Origin: JAUYIV01 sp035464675
Lineage (GTDB): Bacteria > Actinomycetota > Acidimicrobiia > Spongiisociales > UBA11373
Assembly: GCA_035464675.1 (NCBI GenBank)
Contig: DATHSA010000082.1
Location: 1 to 41,461 of the forward strand
Length of the DNA: 41,461 nt
Direction of reading: 5' to 3'
Every line of letters starts with the position of its first letter. Position 1 is the first letter of the stretch. Made by a program: the position numbers and the translations under genes. This document shows positions 15,621 to 24,759 of the stretch, piece by piece. The notes under the pieces are model-generated. The model worked only from the letters and a program-made list of their open reading frames with translations. It made no database searches and was not told the origin of the DNA.

Positions 15621-16600
15621 CCGACGACGATGGCGCGTCCATGGTTCTCGTGGCCGTCTCCATGGTCGTCCTCCTCGCGTTCATAGGGCTGGTGATCGAT
15701 GTCGGTCGGATCTACGACGAGCGCCGACAGTTGAGCCGTGGCGCCGACGCCGCGGTGCTGGCGATAGCAGCCGACTGTGCCACGTTCGCCAAGCCGTGCG
15801 ACGAACCGACCGCCATGGCCACCGCCGATTCGTACGCCGACGCCAACGCCGGCGATGGCGCCGCGGCCATTCATACTCTGGAACTCGATGTCGGCGAGCG
15901 GAGGGTGTTCGTTCGGACCAAGACGATCGACGCCGACACCGGCAACGACCAGCTGGACACGTTCTTCGCCTGGATCGTCGGGTTCGACAGCCTCACGGTC
16001 TACGCCACCGCCGAGGCCATCTGGGACTATCCGACCGGGGGCGCGGCGCTGCCGCTCATCATCAGCGTGTGTGAGTACAACCGCTGGGTGGATCCCGTGA
16101 CCGGTCCCGACGAGGACCTCGACGTTGTCATCTACTTCCACGACGGCAACAGCACCGAGGACTGCAACGCTCAGGCCGGTCAGGACACCGATGGCGACGG
16201 GATCCTTTCGGGCGGCTTCGGCTGGGTGGCAACCAACGGCGACTGTTCGGCCGAGGTGTACGACGGCAACTGGGTTGCCGAGGACCCGGGTGCGTCGGCA
16301 TCGACGGGCTGCAGCGCCGACGAGCTCTACAACCTCGTCTACGACAAGACGGTGATCATCCCGTACTTCGACGACACCCAGGGGTTGGGGGCGAACGGGG
16401 AGTACCACATCGCAGGCCTGGGGGCGTTCCATGTGACCGGGTACAACTTCGGGGGCCAGTACAGGGCACCCTCCTCGACCCTGGCTCCGTGCAGCGGGGA
16501 CGAGAGGTGCATATCGGGCTTCTTCACCACGGACGAGATCGACGAGGGCCAGATCGGGGGCCAGGACTTCGGGGTCGTGATCGTGAAGCTCGTCGGATGA
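15608..16600 (+). CDS. TadG-like Flp pilus assembly protein
   Basis: A 330-residue protein with one N-terminal transmembrane helix (ASMVLVAVSMVVLLAFIGLVIDVGRIYDERRQLSRGADAA), typical of the TadG/TadE-N family that anchors in the membrane and projects outward. It lacks the Glu+5 of true pilins. The external part is acidic, has at least eight cysteines (for example DCATFAKPCD, CEYN, EDCN, GDCS, TGCS, APCSGDERC) and an Asp-rich stretch DTDGDGILSGGFG resembling a calcium-binding loop. Unlike classical TadG no full vWA domain is visible; a vWA domain instead sits on the TadB protein of the same operon. ATG 15617 is an alternative start forming an ATGA overlap with tadE. Confidence 0.85.
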   Translation: MRWMTDDDGASMVLVAVSMVVLLAFIGLVIDVGRIYDERRQLSRGADAAVLAIAADCATFAKPCDEPTAMATADSYADANAGDGAAAIHTLELDVGERRVFVRTKTIDADTGNDQLDTFFAWIVGFDSLTVYATAEAIWDYPTGGAALPLIISVCEYNRWVDPVTGPDEDLDVVIYFHDGNSTEDCNAQAGQDTDGDGILSGGFGWVATNGDCSAEVYDGNWVAEDPGASASTGCSADELYNLVYDKTVIIPYFDDTQGLGANGEYHIAGLGAFHVTGYNFGGQYRAPSSTLAPCSGDERCISGFFTTDEIDEGQIGGQDFGVVIVKLVG

Positions 16601-16615
16601 TCGGGAGGTAGGGAG

Positions 16616-17464
16616 ATGAGCAGGCGGTTCCTGGCGATCGGTGGTGCCATCGTTCTGGCGGCGGTGGGCGCTCTGCTGCTGATCAGCTATGTCCAGGGCG
16701 CCGAGGACCGCGCGCTGGAGGGTCAGGAACTGCTCGAGGTCTACGTGGTCACGGAGCCCATCGACGAGGGCGCCACCATCGACGAGGTGGAGGAGAGTGT
16801 CGAGTTGCGCGAGCTCCCCAGGGATGCCGTGGTCGGGAATGCCATCGCCGACCTCGCCGACCTCGAGGGGCTCGTCGCTTCGTCCGACATCGTCGTCGGC
16901 GAGCAGGTGCTGCTGTCGCGATTCGAGACCCCCGCCCAGGCCGCGGTGGACACACGGGTTCAGGTGCCGGCGGACCTGCTCCAGGCGACGATCGCGGTTC
17001 CTCCCGAGCGTGCCGTCGGCGGCCGGATCATTCCCGGCGATCTCGTCGCCGTGATCGCCTCATTCGAGCCCTTCGAGCTGAATGCGGTCGAACCCGGGGA
17101 CGAGCAGTCGCTCCAGGATGCCCTCGACAGCATCATCGTGGTTCCCGGGGAGGGCACCGAGGATCAGCCCGCCGGCGCCGTCACGCTGCGGACACCGAAC
17201 AGCACCCGGATCATCATCCACAAGGTTCTGGTGACCGCGGTCCAGGTGGAGGAGTTGCCGGTGGAGAGCGAGGAGGGTGCGGCGAGCCCGGTCGAGCTGG
17301 CTCCCACCGGAAACCTCCTCATAACACTGGCGTCCCCCGCCGCCGACCTCGAGAAGATCATCTTCACGGCGGAGCACGGCTCCCTGTGGCTTGCCCTCGA
17401 GGATCCGGATGCACCCGAGCCGGAGACAGACATCCAGACCCGTTCGATCATCTACGCCGAATGA
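16616..17464 (+). CDS. cpaB: Flp pilus assembly protein CpaB/RcpC
   Basis: A 282-residue protein with an N-terminal membrane anchor (FLAIGGAIVLAAVGALLLISYVQG), a SAF-type domain (VYVVTEPIDEGATIDE ... GLVASSDIVVGEQVLLSRF) and the C-terminal RcpC region (LQATIAVPPERAVGGRIIPGDLVAVIA). In diderms CpaB supports the outer-membrane secretin; in monoderms, with no secretin, it probably helps pass the pilus through the cell wall. A purine-rich ribosome site GGGAGGTAGGGAG lies directly upstream. Its stop overlaps the cpaE start as ATGA. Confidence 0.92.
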   Translation: MSRRFLAIGGAIVLAAVGALLLISYVQGAEDRALEGQELLEVYVVTEPIDEGATIDEVEESVELRELPRDAVVGNAIADLADLEGLVASSDIVVGEQVLLSRFETPAQAAVDTRVQVPADLLQATIAVPPERAVGGRIIPGDLVAVIASFEPFELNAVEPGDEQSLQDALDSIIVVPGEGTEDQPAGAVTLRTPNSTRIIIHKVLVTAVQVEELPVESEEGAASPVELAPTGNLLITLASPAADLEKIIFTAEHGSLWLALEDPDAPEPETDIQTRSIIYAE

Positions 17465-18618
17465 GCGACGTCATCCTCTCCGGGGTCGCGGCGACCGATG
17501 CGAAGACGATTCGTTCCGTCCTGCGCGGCAAGGAGGAACTGGTCGAACGCGACGATCTCGCCGCCGACCAGGCAGTCGAGGACGTCGCCCACCTCCAGCC
17601 ACTCGTCGTCGTCCTCGGCTCCGGGCTCAACGGTGCCGACCGCTACGACTTGAGCCGGAAGTTGGTCGATCTCGATCCCACCATCGGCGTGCTGATCATC
17701 GATGCTCCGAACGAGGAGAACATGGCGAGGGCACTGGAGGCGGGAGCGCGTGCCGTGATGGCTCCCGAGAGCAGTGCTGCCGAGGCGCGTAAGACATTCG
17801 ACCGGATCCTCTCCGGCTCCAAGAGACTTCGGGACCATCGGGCGGTCGCCGTTCCGGGGTTGGAGCATCGGACCATCGTCGTGGTGTCGGCCAAGGGCGG
17901 AGCCGGCAAGACCATGGTCTCGGTCAACCTCGCGACGGCACTGGCTGTCGCCGAGCGCCGTCGCACGGTGCTGGTGGACCTCGATCTCCAATTCGGCGAT
18001 GTCGCGTCGGCGCTGCTGCTCGATCCCGACCACACGATCGCCGACGCCGCGGAGTCGATTCTCGACAAGGAAGGCAAGTCCACGGCTCTGAAGGTCTTCC
18101 TGACGCGGCACACACCTTCGGACCTCTTCGTCCTCTGCGGCGCCGAGAACCCGGCTGCCGGTGAGGAGATCAAGCCGCAGGCGGTGGCCGCCATCGTCGA
18201 GGAGTTGACCGAGGAGTTCCGCCATGTGGTGATCGACACCCCGGCCGGCCTCGGCGAGTCGACTCTTGCCGTGCTCGAGATGGCCACGGACATCGTCGTC
18301 GTCGTGGATCTCGACGTCGCTTCCGTCCGCGGGGCCAGGAAGCTTCTCGAGACCCTCGACCTGATCGGGATGCGTGAGCCTCGGCGGCACGTGGTCCTGA
18401 ACCGGTCCAACTCCAAGGTGGGGCTACGCGTCGACGAGGTCGAGATCGTGCTCAAGACCCCGCTCGACGTGCTTCTGCCGAGTAGCCGTGCAGTTCCCCT
18501 GTCCTTCAACCGGGGCCAGCCGCTCGTTCTCGCCCGGCCCCGCCATGCCTACTCGAAGCAGGTGTCCGAGCTGGCCGCCAGGTTCGTGGCCACATCGCAA
18601 TCGAGGAGGGGCCGATGA
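17461..18618 (+). CDS. cpaE: CpaE/TadZ-like ATPase
   Basis: A 385-residue protein with an N-terminal receiver-like domain (about 1-125) and a MinD/ParA-type ATPase domain with the deviant Walker A motif SAKGGAGKT near residues 143-151, VLVDLDLQFGD (Walker A') and VVIDTPAGLGE (Walker B). CpaE/TadZ localises the Tad assembly machine at the cell pole. The start ATG at 17461 overlaps the cpaB stop by four bases; the frame upstream of it is non-coding. It overlaps cpaF by four bases downstream. Confidence 0.93.
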   Translation: MSDVILSGVAATDAKTIRSVLRGKEELVERDDLAADQAVEDVAHLQPLVVVLGSGLNGADRYDLSRKLVDLDPTIGVLIIDAPNEENMARALEAGARAVMAPESSAAEARKTFDRILSGSKRLRDHRAVAVPGLEHRTIVVVSAKGGAGKTMVSVNLATALAVAERRRTVLVDLDLQFGDVASALLLDPDHTIADAAESILDKEGKSTALKVFLTRHTPSDLFVLCGAENPAAGEEIKPQAVAAIVEELTEEFRHVVIDTPAGLGESTLAVLEMATDIVVVVDLDVASVRGARKLLETLDLIGMREPRRHVVLNRSNSKVGLRVDEVEIVLKTPLDVLLPSSRAVPLSFNRGQPLVLARPRHAYSKQVSELAARFVATSQSRRGR

Positions 18619-19979
18619 AGCTGAGTGAGCGGGTAAAGCAAGCCGTCCAGGAGCAATCCCAGCAGAAGACCCTCACCCGCCGCCCGGCGACGCGTTCCGA
18701 GGAGGCTCCTGCCGGTGATCCACTCGGCGGCTACAAGCAGAGGATCCAGGAGACGCTCTACGAGAAGCTCGGGCCGGATGCCTTTTCCTCCGAGCGTGGC
18801 GAGGAGGGCCTGCGCAGGGCGGTCACCACCGAGCTGAAGCGGGTGATCGCAGCCGAGGGCATGCCGCTCAGCCCCGAGGAGATCGAGAAACTGGTCGAGG
18901 ACATCACCGAGAACATTCTCGGGCTCGGCCCGTTGCAGCGATTCCTCGACGATCCGGACATCACCGAGATCATGGTCAACGGGCTCGAGGCGATCTTTGT
19001 CGAGCGCGAAGGCAAGCTGTTCGAGACCAGCGCCCGATTCATGGATGAGAGCCACCTGTTGCGCGTCATCGATCGGATCGTGTCGCTGGTCGGCCGACGT
19101 ATCGACGAGGCGTCACCGATGGTGGATGCCCGGCTGAGCGACGGCTCCCGGGTGAACGCCGTGATCCCCCCTCTCTCCGTGGACGGGCCCACGCTCACCA
19201 TCAGGAAGTTCTCGCGCGACCCCTATCAGATCGAGGATCTCATCCGGTTCGGGACGGTCACCGAGGAGATAGCCGACTTCTTGAGGGTCTGCGTCGAGGG
19301 GCGGCTCAACCTCCTCATCTCCGGGGGGACGGGGTCGGGCAAGACCACTCTGCTGAACGTGTTGTCCGGCTATATCCCCAACGACCAGCGCATCGTCACC
19401 ATCGAGGACGCGGTCGAGCTACAGCTTCATCAGCGGCATGTGGTGCGTCTCGAGAGCCGCCCTCCGAACATCGAAGGCAGAGGAACGGTGTCGATCCGCG
19501 ACCTGGTGAGGAACTCGCTTCGAATGCGACCCGACCGGATCGTGGTCGGCGAGGTCCGCGGCTCAGAGGCCCTCGACATGCTCCAGGCGATGAACACGGG
19601 CCATGAGGGCTCGTTGTCGACCCTCCACGCCAACAGGCCGCGGGACGCCCTGTCCCGCCTGGAGACCATGGTGCTGATGGCGGGAGTGGAGCTCCCGGTC
19701 AAGGCGATCCGCGAATACATCTCGTCGGCGATCTCGCTCATCGTCCACCTGAGCCGGATCAAGGACGGCAGCCGCAAGATCACCCAGATCGCCGAGATCA
19801 CGGGCATGGAGGGGGAGACCATCGCCCTGCAGGATCTGTTCCGATTCGAGTACGCGCGCGGCGCCGGCGACGGGAAGGTTCAGGGTGCGATCCGGGCGAC
19901 CGGCTTGCGGCCGCTCTTCTCCGAACACCTCGAGGACCTGGGGTACGAGCTGCTGCCGAGCCTGTTCGAGTCGGGGTGA
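18615..19979 (+). CDS. cpaF: CpaF/TadA secretion ATPase
   Basis: A 454-residue type II/IV secretion ATPase that powers Flp pilus assembly. The N-terminal region (about 1-130) contains the family motif LGLGPLQRFLDDPDITEIMVNG; the RecA-like core has Walker A SGGTGSGKTT near residue 236, the Asp box TIEDAVELQL, Walker B RMRPDRIVVGEVRGSEALDML and the His box GHEGSLSTLHAN. It works with the platform proteins TadB and TadC encoded next. Both ends overlap neighbouring genes by four bases, indicating tight translational coupling. Confidence 0.97.
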   Translation: MKLSERVKQAVQEQSQQKTLTRRPATRSEEAPAGDPLGGYKQRIQETLYEKLGPDAFSSERGEEGLRRAVTTELKRVIAAEGMPLSPEEIEKLVEDITENILGLGPLQRFLDDPDITEIMVNGLEAIFVEREGKLFETSARFMDESHLLRVIDRIVSLVGRRIDEASPMVDARLSDGSRVNAVIPPLSVDGPTLTIRKFSRDPYQIEDLIRFGTVTEEIADFLRVCVEGRLNLLISGGTGSGKTTLLNVLSGYIPNDQRIVTIEDAVELQLHQRHVVRLESRPPNIEGRGTVSIRDLVRNSLRMRPDRIVVGEVRGSEALDMLQAMNTGHEGSLSTLHANRPRDALSRLETMVLMAGVELPVKAIREYISSAISLIVHLSRIKDGSRKITQIAEITGMEGETIALQDLFRFEYARGAGDGKVQGAIRATGLRPLFSEHLEDLGYELLPSLFESG

Positions 19980-21922
19980 TCGGGATGAGGCGGCGGTCGG
20001 CAGCGATCGCCATCGGCGCGGTGCTGCTCATTCTCGTCGCGGTGCCCGTCGGCGGCGCCGGCGAACCATCGGATGGGAGTGCCGCGTTCGACTTCGTGGA
20101 CGACTCCGACTTTCCCACGGTGCACCTCGTGATCACGCCGGGACCAGGTACCGGCCCCCTCGACGAGTCCGACGTCACGCTCACGCAGGACGGCGAACCG
20201 ATCGAACCGGTCGTCACGCCGCTGCGGGCCGAGCCGATCGAGATCGTGCTGCTCATCGACACCTCGGGAAGCATGGGTGGAGCCCCGATCGCGGCCGCCA
20301 AGCAGGCAGCCACCGACTTCGTCGTTTCGCTTCCACCTGGCAGCGAGGTGGCGGTACTGGGGTTCGGCAATGAGGTCAGCCTGGTGGCCGCTCTGGGGAG
20401 CAGCGTGGAGGAGCTGACCGAGGCGATCGACGCTCTGACCGCCGCGGGCGAGACGGCGCTCCACGACGCCGTGATCGCTGCCGCAGCAGCCCTCGAGGCC
20501 TCCGCGGAGACCCGACAGTTCATGGTCTTGCTCTCCGACGGGGGGGACACTGCGAGTGCGGCCGCGCTCGACGATGTGACCGGCGTTCTCGCCGAGGTCG
20601 ACGTCGGCTTCTATGCCATCGAATTGGCCGGGTCGGAGCTGGATCCGGAGGCGTTGGCGGCGATGGCGGATGCGGCCGACGGTCAGGTCGTCCAGGTGGA
20701 GGACTCAGCGGCGCTCGCCGGCGTGTATGCGGAGATCGCCGCCGAGGTCGTGTCCCAGTACGCGGTCTCGTTCGTTGCGCTGCACGGGGGCGACAGCGTC
20801 ATCGAGGTCGTGATCGGGTCCGGAGCGTCGGAGCAGCGATTCAGCTCATTGATCTCGTTCCCCGTCCCGGCCGGGGAGCGCAGTCGCCGTCCGGTGGTGA
20901 CCTTGACCGTGCCGGGGCAGCGGACCATCACACCTGCGCCGAGCCGCACCATCGAGGGCCCGTCGGGTCTCGGCCAGACCTGGACGCTCAACGTCGGCGT
21001 TGCGCTCGTCGCGATCACCTTGCTCATCGTCCTCTCGTACGCGTTGATGCCCTCTCCGGCCAGTGGCCGGCGGTCGAGCCTGCTGGGCCGACCCGGGGAC
21101 CGGTCTTCCGTGCGGCGTCGGCGGCGCTCGGGCCTGTTCCGGAGGGCCGAGATGGACGATGACGATGTCTTCCGGCCCCGTCCGACTCGCGGCATCGAGG
21201 CGTCCCTGGAGGCCGCCGGGGTCGCCCTGAGCGCCACGGAGTATGTCCTCATCATCACCGGCCTGGCGCTGACCGGAGCGGCGCTGAGTCTTCTTCTCGG
21301 GTCGCTGATGCTGGGCCTCCTTCTTCTGGTGAACGCGGTGTTGATCCCCAGGCTGTGGTTGAGCCGTGCTGCCGACAGGCGCCGAGCGGCCTTCGCCGAT
21401 CAACTCGAAGGCAACCTGCAATTGATCGCCGGCACCCTGCGAGCCGGATACGGTCTGTCCCAGGCGGTGTCCACGGTGGCCGAGGAGGCTCCCTCACCGA
21501 GCCGGGACGAGTTCGGACGGGTCGTCGTAGAGATCAGGCTGGGTCGAGACCTGCCCGACTCTTTGCGAGCCACCGCATCACGGATGCAGAACGAGGACTT
21601 CGGCTGGGTCGCCGACGCCATAGCCATCCAGCAGGAAGTCGGAGGCAATCTGGCCGAGATCCTCGATGGGGTGGCCGCAACGATTCGTGACCGCAACAAC
21701 ATCCGACGGCAGGTGCATGCCTTGTCCGCCGAGGGCCGGATGTCCGCGGGGGTGCTCATCGCCCTCCCCATCGTCCTCGCATTCGCCATCTCGGTCGTCA
21801 ATCCCGGCTACCTGGATGTGCTGTTCAGCACGCCGCTCGGCCGGTTCATCCTCGGCACGGGGGTGGTTCTGATGACGATCGGTGTTGTCTGGATCAGGCG
21901 TCTCATTCGAATCGTCTTCTAG
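19976..21922 (+). CDS. TadB platform protein with N-terminal extracellular vWA domain
   Basis: A 648-residue fusion. A signal-like N-terminus (RRRSAAIAIGAVLLILVAVPVGGAG) precedes a von Willebrand A domain (about 88-265) with a complete-looking MIDAS: DTSGSMGG (Asp95), Thr in GETALHDA and Asp in LLSDGGDT. A transmembrane helix follows (LNVGVALVAITLLIVLSYALM, about 343-363), then a basic cytoplasmic linker and a T2SSF domain (EGNLQLIAGTLRAGYGLSQAV) flanked by further helices as in TadB. TadB alone is about 300 residues; the fusion would put a metal-dependent adhesion domain outside the cell on the inner assembly platform. GTG 19976 overlaps the cpaF stop; ATG 19985 is an alternative start. Confidence 0.93.
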   Translation: MIGMRRRSAAIAIGAVLLILVAVPVGGAGEPSDGSAAFDFVDDSDFPTVHLVITPGPGTGPLDESDVTLTQDGEPIEPVVTPLRAEPIEIVLLIDTSGSMGGAPIAAAKQAATDFVVSLPPGSEVAVLGFGNEVSLVAALGSSVEELTEAIDALTAAGETALHDAVIAAAAALEASAETRQFMVLLSDGGDTASAAALDDVTGVLAEVDVGFYAIELAGSELDPEALAAMADAADGQVVQVEDSAALAGVYAEIAAEVVSQYAVSFVALHGGDSVIEVVIGSGASEQRFSSLISFPVPAGERSRRPVVTLTVPGQRTITPAPSRTIEGPSGLGQTWTLNVGVALVAITLLIVLSYALMPSPASGRRSSLLGRPGDRSSVRRRRRSGLFRRAEMDDDDVFRPRPTRGIEASLEAAGVALSATEYVLIITGLALTGAALSLLLGSLMLGLLLLVNAVLIPRLWLSRAADRRRAAFADQLEGNLQLIAGTLRAGYGLSQAVSTVAEEAPSPSRDEFGRVVVEIRLGRDLPDSLRATASRMQNEDFGWVADAIAIQQEVGGNLAEILDGVAATIRDRNNIRRQVHALSAEGRMSAGVLIALPIVLAFAISVVNPGYLDVLFSTPLGRFILGTGVVLMTIGVVWIRRLIRIVF

Positions 21923-21931
21923 GAGGTATGG

Positions 21932-22840
21932 ATGGATTTCTCGGTTTTGGTCGGCGCCATTGCCGTCGGAGCGTCGATTCCGCTCCTCGTGTTCGGGCTC
22001 GGAGAGCGGGACGACGCCGCAACGACCATTCGCCGCAACCTGCGCGGCGAGGAGATCGTCGTCGACGAGCGGGTCCGATCCCTCCGGGCTCCTGCGCTCG
22101 ACCGGGTGATCCGCCCCGCCATCCGATCGCTGGCCGACCGGGGCCGCCGGCTCACCCCTGTTGGCTGGATCGAGGCTCTCGAGAGGAGGGTCCGCCTTGC
22201 CGGGTCGCCTGCGGCGTGGCCGCTCGAGCGAGTGCTCGCTGCAAAGGTCATCGCAGGGGTTCTCGGGGTGGTGATCGCGCTCTATCTCCTGGCTGGGGCC
22301 GTCAACGCGTTCACGGTGGCCATGGCCGTGATGGCTGGACTGGGTGGGTACTTCGTCCCCGATCTCATCCTGGTCGGACGTGCCAAGGAGCGGCAGCAGG
22401 CCATTTCGCTGGCGCTTCCCGACACCCTGGATCAGATGACGGTGACGGTCGAGGCAGGGCTGGGATTCGACGCCGCCCTCCAGCGGGTGGCCAGGAACAC
22501 CACCGGTCCGCTCGCCGTGGAGCTGAAGCGCACCCTCAACGAGGTCAAGCTCGGAGCGAAACGCCAGCAGGCGCTGGAGAATCTCACGCTGCGAACAGAC
22601 GTCGAGGAGTTGAGACACTTCGTCTATGCCATCCGGCAGGCCGAGGAGTTCGGGCTGCCTGTGGCCAACGTACTTCGAATCCAGGCGGCGGAGCTCCGGG
22701 TGAAGCGCCGCCAGCGGGCCGAGGAGAGGGCCCTGAAGATCCCGGTGAAACTGGTCTTCCCGCTCGTCCTCTGCATCTTCCCGTCCCTGTTCATCGTTCT
22801 GCTGGCACCGGCCTTCATCCGGATCGGGGGGGCGTTCTAG
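21932..22840 (+). CDS. tadC: TadC platform protein
   Basis: A 302-residue membrane protein with the T2SSF domain (ALPDTLDQMTVTVEAGLGFDAALQRVAR) and hydrophobic helices at the N-terminus (SVLVGAIAVGASIPLLVFGLG), centre (VIAGVLGVVIALYLLAGAVNAFTVAMAVMAGLGG) and C-terminus (VFPLVLCIFPSLFIVLLAPAF). It pairs with TadB as the cytoplasmic-membrane platform of the Tad pilus. ATG 21932 follows AGGAGG (21921-21926) by five bases, where that site overlaps the tadB stop. The stop TAG is immediately followed by the ATG of the second pilin. Confidence 0.94.
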   Translation: MDFSVLVGAIAVGASIPLLVFGLGERDDAATTIRRNLRGEEIVVDERVRSLRAPALDRVIRPAIRSLADRGRRLTPVGWIEALERRVRLAGSPAAWPLERVLAAKVIAGVLGVVIALYLLAGAVNAFTVAMAVMAGLGGYFVPDLILVGRAKERQQAISLALPDTLDQMTVTVEAGLGFDAALQRVARNTTGPLAVELKRTLNEVKLGAKRQQALENLTLRTDVEELRHFVYAIRQAEEFGLPVANVLRIQAAELRVKRRQRAEERALKIPVKLVFPLVLCIFPSLFIVLLAPAFIRIGGAF

Positions 22841-22975
22841 ATGGACGACGCAGGCGCGACAATGGTCGAGTACGGAATGATGGTGGCTCTGATCGCGCTC
22901 ATCGCAGCCGTGGGCGCCCAGGCGATCGGTCCTCAGCTGCTCGATTTCTTCAGCGGCCTCGCGGCCTGGTTCTGA
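22841..22975 (+). CDS. Second, very short Flp-type pilin
   Basis: A 44-residue pilin precursor that is easily missed by size cut-offs. The leader is only MDDAG, cut before ATMVEYG (Glu+5, Tyr+6), followed by one hydrophobic helix (MMVALIALIAAVGAQAIG) and the tail PQLLDFFSGLAAWF. The core matches the first pilin of the operon (GATMVEYG-MVALIAL-AA-GA). Its ATG directly abuts the tadC stop, with a run of Gs (GGGGGG) upstream as ribosome site. It may be a minor or alternative pilin subunit; which of the two forms the fibre cannot be told from sequence. Confidence 0.88.
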   Translation: MDDAGATMVEYGMMVALIALIAAVGAQAIGPQLLDFFSGLAAWF

Positions 22976-23056
22976 TACCGCGACCGACACGCCATCCGAC
23001 GTCGCCGGGTTGCCTGCGCCGAGGGTGAACGGGTCGGACGTGTCTCCTGCCGGCGC

Positions 23057-23070
23057 ACCCCGACCGGGGT
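23057..23070. terminator. Small hairpin between the Tad operon and menA
   Basis: ACCCC-GACC-GGGGT, a 5-bp stem with a 4-base loop, lies between the convergent tad operon and menA, 4 bp from the menA stop. It could serve both strands but is short. Confidence 0.35.
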
Positions 23071-23074
23071 TGGC

Positions 23075-23944
23075 CTAGAGGGCCACACCGACGCCGAGGA
23101 GGACACCAACCAGCAGATGGAGCCCTGCGGTGGCCTTCAGCGCCGAGATGAGCCCCGGCCCCCCGGTCTCGCGGTAGATGACCCGTATCGGTCGCACGGC
23201 GAGGGGCAACCCAGCCAGCGCGACAGATGCCCAGGGGGACACGAGTCCAAGCAAGGCGATCACGCCGATCACGCCGAATGCTCCGATCACCAGGGCCGCG
23301 TAGAGGACACGGGTCCCTCGGCGGCCCAGGATCACCGCGAGGGTTCGCTTTCCTGCCGCCCGGTCGGTCTCGATGTCACGGAGATTGTTGGCGACCAGGA
23401 TCGCCGTCGCCAGGAAACCCACCGGGGCGCCGAGCAGCCACGCTTCGCCCGGGATCGTGGCGTCGTGGACGTACCGGCTGCCGACCACCGCCGCCGGCCC
23501 GAAGAAGACGAACACGAACACCTCCCCGAGTCCGTGGTAGCCGTAGGGCCAGGGCCCGCCGGTGTAGGCGAGGAGGGCGACGATCGCCGCGGCGCCGATG
23601 CCCAGGATCAGCGGTCCCGAGATCGCCGTGAGGTAGATGCCGCCGGCACAGGCGAGAGCGAGGATCACCGCGGTTCCTGCCCAGACCTGGCGGGCGGCAA
23701 GGAGTCCGCCCGAAACGGCTCGCGGAGGGCCGATCCGGTGCTCGGTATCGGCGCCGCGCGCCGCATCGGAAACGTCGTTGGCGAAGTTGACGGCGATGTT
23801 GAGCAGAACGGCGGTGGCCAGGGTGACGATGGCCGCGTCCCACCGGAACACCTCCTGGCCGGCGGCGAGTCCGGAGCCCACGACGACCGGTGCGACCGAA
23901 GCGAGGAGCGTCGGCGGCCGCGCCGCGACCAGCCAGGCGTTCAC
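23075..23944 (-). CDS. menA: 1,4-dihydroxy-2-naphthoate polyprenyltransferase
   Basis: A 289-residue UbiA-family prenyltransferase that attaches the isoprenoid tail to dihydroxynaphthoate. Motifs are ARPPTLLASVAPVVVGSG at the N-terminus, the Asp-rich motif NFANDVSDAARGAD and the second motif NNLRDIETDRAAGKRTLAV; about eight or nine hydrophobic helices are visible. The GTG start at 23944 overlaps the menB stop (GTGA), so menB and menA are translationally coupled. Product and location (cytoplasmic membrane) follow from the family. Confidence 0.96.
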   Translation of the reverse strand: MNAWLVAARPPTLLASVAPVVVGSGLAAGQEVFRWDAAIVTLATAVLLNIAVNFANDVSDAARGADTEHRIGPPRAVSGGLLAARQVWAGTAVILALACAGGIYLTAISGPLILGIGAAAIVALLAYTGGPWPYGYHGLGEVFVFVFFGPAAVVGSRYVHDATIPGEAWLLGAPVGFLATAILVANNLRDIETDRAAGKRTLAVILGRRGTRVLYAALVIGAFGVIGVIALLGLVSPWASVALAGLPLAVRPIRVIYRETGGPGLISALKATAGLHLLVGVLLGVGVAL

Positions 23945-24759
23945 GGGAGGCGGGGGAACTTCCCGAAGTCGGGCGTGCGCTTCTCGTTGAAGGCGTCCCG
24001 TCCCTCCTGGGCCTCCTCGCTCATGTAGAAGAGGAGCGTGGCGTCGCCGGCCAGCTGTTGCTGGCCGGCGAGTCCGTCCGAGGCGGCGTTGATGGCCGCC
24101 TTCATGAGGCGGATCGCCAGCGGGGACTTCTCGAGGATCTCGTTGGCCCAGGCGACCGTCTCCGTCTCCAGGCCGGCCAGCGGGACGACCTTGTTCACCA
24201 TGCCCATCTCATAGGCCTCGTCGGCGGAGTACTGGCGGCACAGGTACCAGATCTCCCGGGCCCGCTTGTCGCCCACCATCCGGGCGAGGAGGCCCGCGCC
24301 GTAGCCACCGTCGAACGAGCCCACCTTGGGGCCGGTCTGTCCGAAAGTGGCGTTGTCGGCGGCGATCGTCAGGTCGCAGACCAGATGGAGGATATGGCCT
24401 CCGCCGATGGCATAGCCGGCGACCATGGCGATGATCGGCTTGGGCAGACGCCGCATCTGAATCTGCAGGTCGAGAACGTTGAGCCGGGGTGTGCCCTTGG
24501 GGTCGAGGTATCCGGCGTCGCCCCGGATCTTCTGGTCGCCTCCGGAGCAGAAGGCCAGGTCCCCCTCCCCGGTGAGGATGATCACGCCGATGCTCTCGTC
24601 GTCGCGAGCCTTCTCGAAGGCGTCGCTCAGTTCGAAGAGGGTCGTGGGCCGGAACGCGTTGCGGACCTCGGGTCGGTCGATGGTGATCTTGGCGATCCCC
24701 GGCAGGGTCTCGTAGCGGATGTCGGTGTAGTCGCCGTCTGGCTTCCAATCGAAAGGCAT
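23941..24759 (-). CDS. menB: 1,4-dihydroxy-2-naphthoyl-CoA synthase
   Basis: A 272-residue crotonase-fold enzyme that cyclises succinylbenzoyl-CoA. It shows the MenB-type features DIRYETLPGIAKITIDRPEVRNAFRP, FCSGGDQKIRG, AGYAIGGGHILHLVCDLTIAA, GPKVGSFDGGYGAG and the C-terminal EGRDAFNEKRTPDFGKFPR. The ATG at 24759 lacks a Shine-Dalgarno site but has TATCTT six bases upstream (24771-24766), suggesting a leaderless transcript. It is divergent from menE. Confidence 0.98.
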   Translation of the reverse strand: MPFDWKPDGDYTDIRYETLPGIAKITIDRPEVRNAFRPTTLFELSDAFEKARDDESIGVIILTGEGDLAFCSGGDQKIRGDAGYLDPKGTPRLNVLDLQIQMRRLPKPIIAMVAGYAIGGGHILHLVCDLTIAADNATFGQTGPKVGSFDGGYGAGLLARMVGDKRAREIWYLCRQYSADEAYEMGMVNKVVPLAGLETETVAWANEILEKSPLAIRLMKAAINAASDGLAGQQQLAGDATLLFYMSEEAQEGRDAFNEKRTPDFGKFPRLP

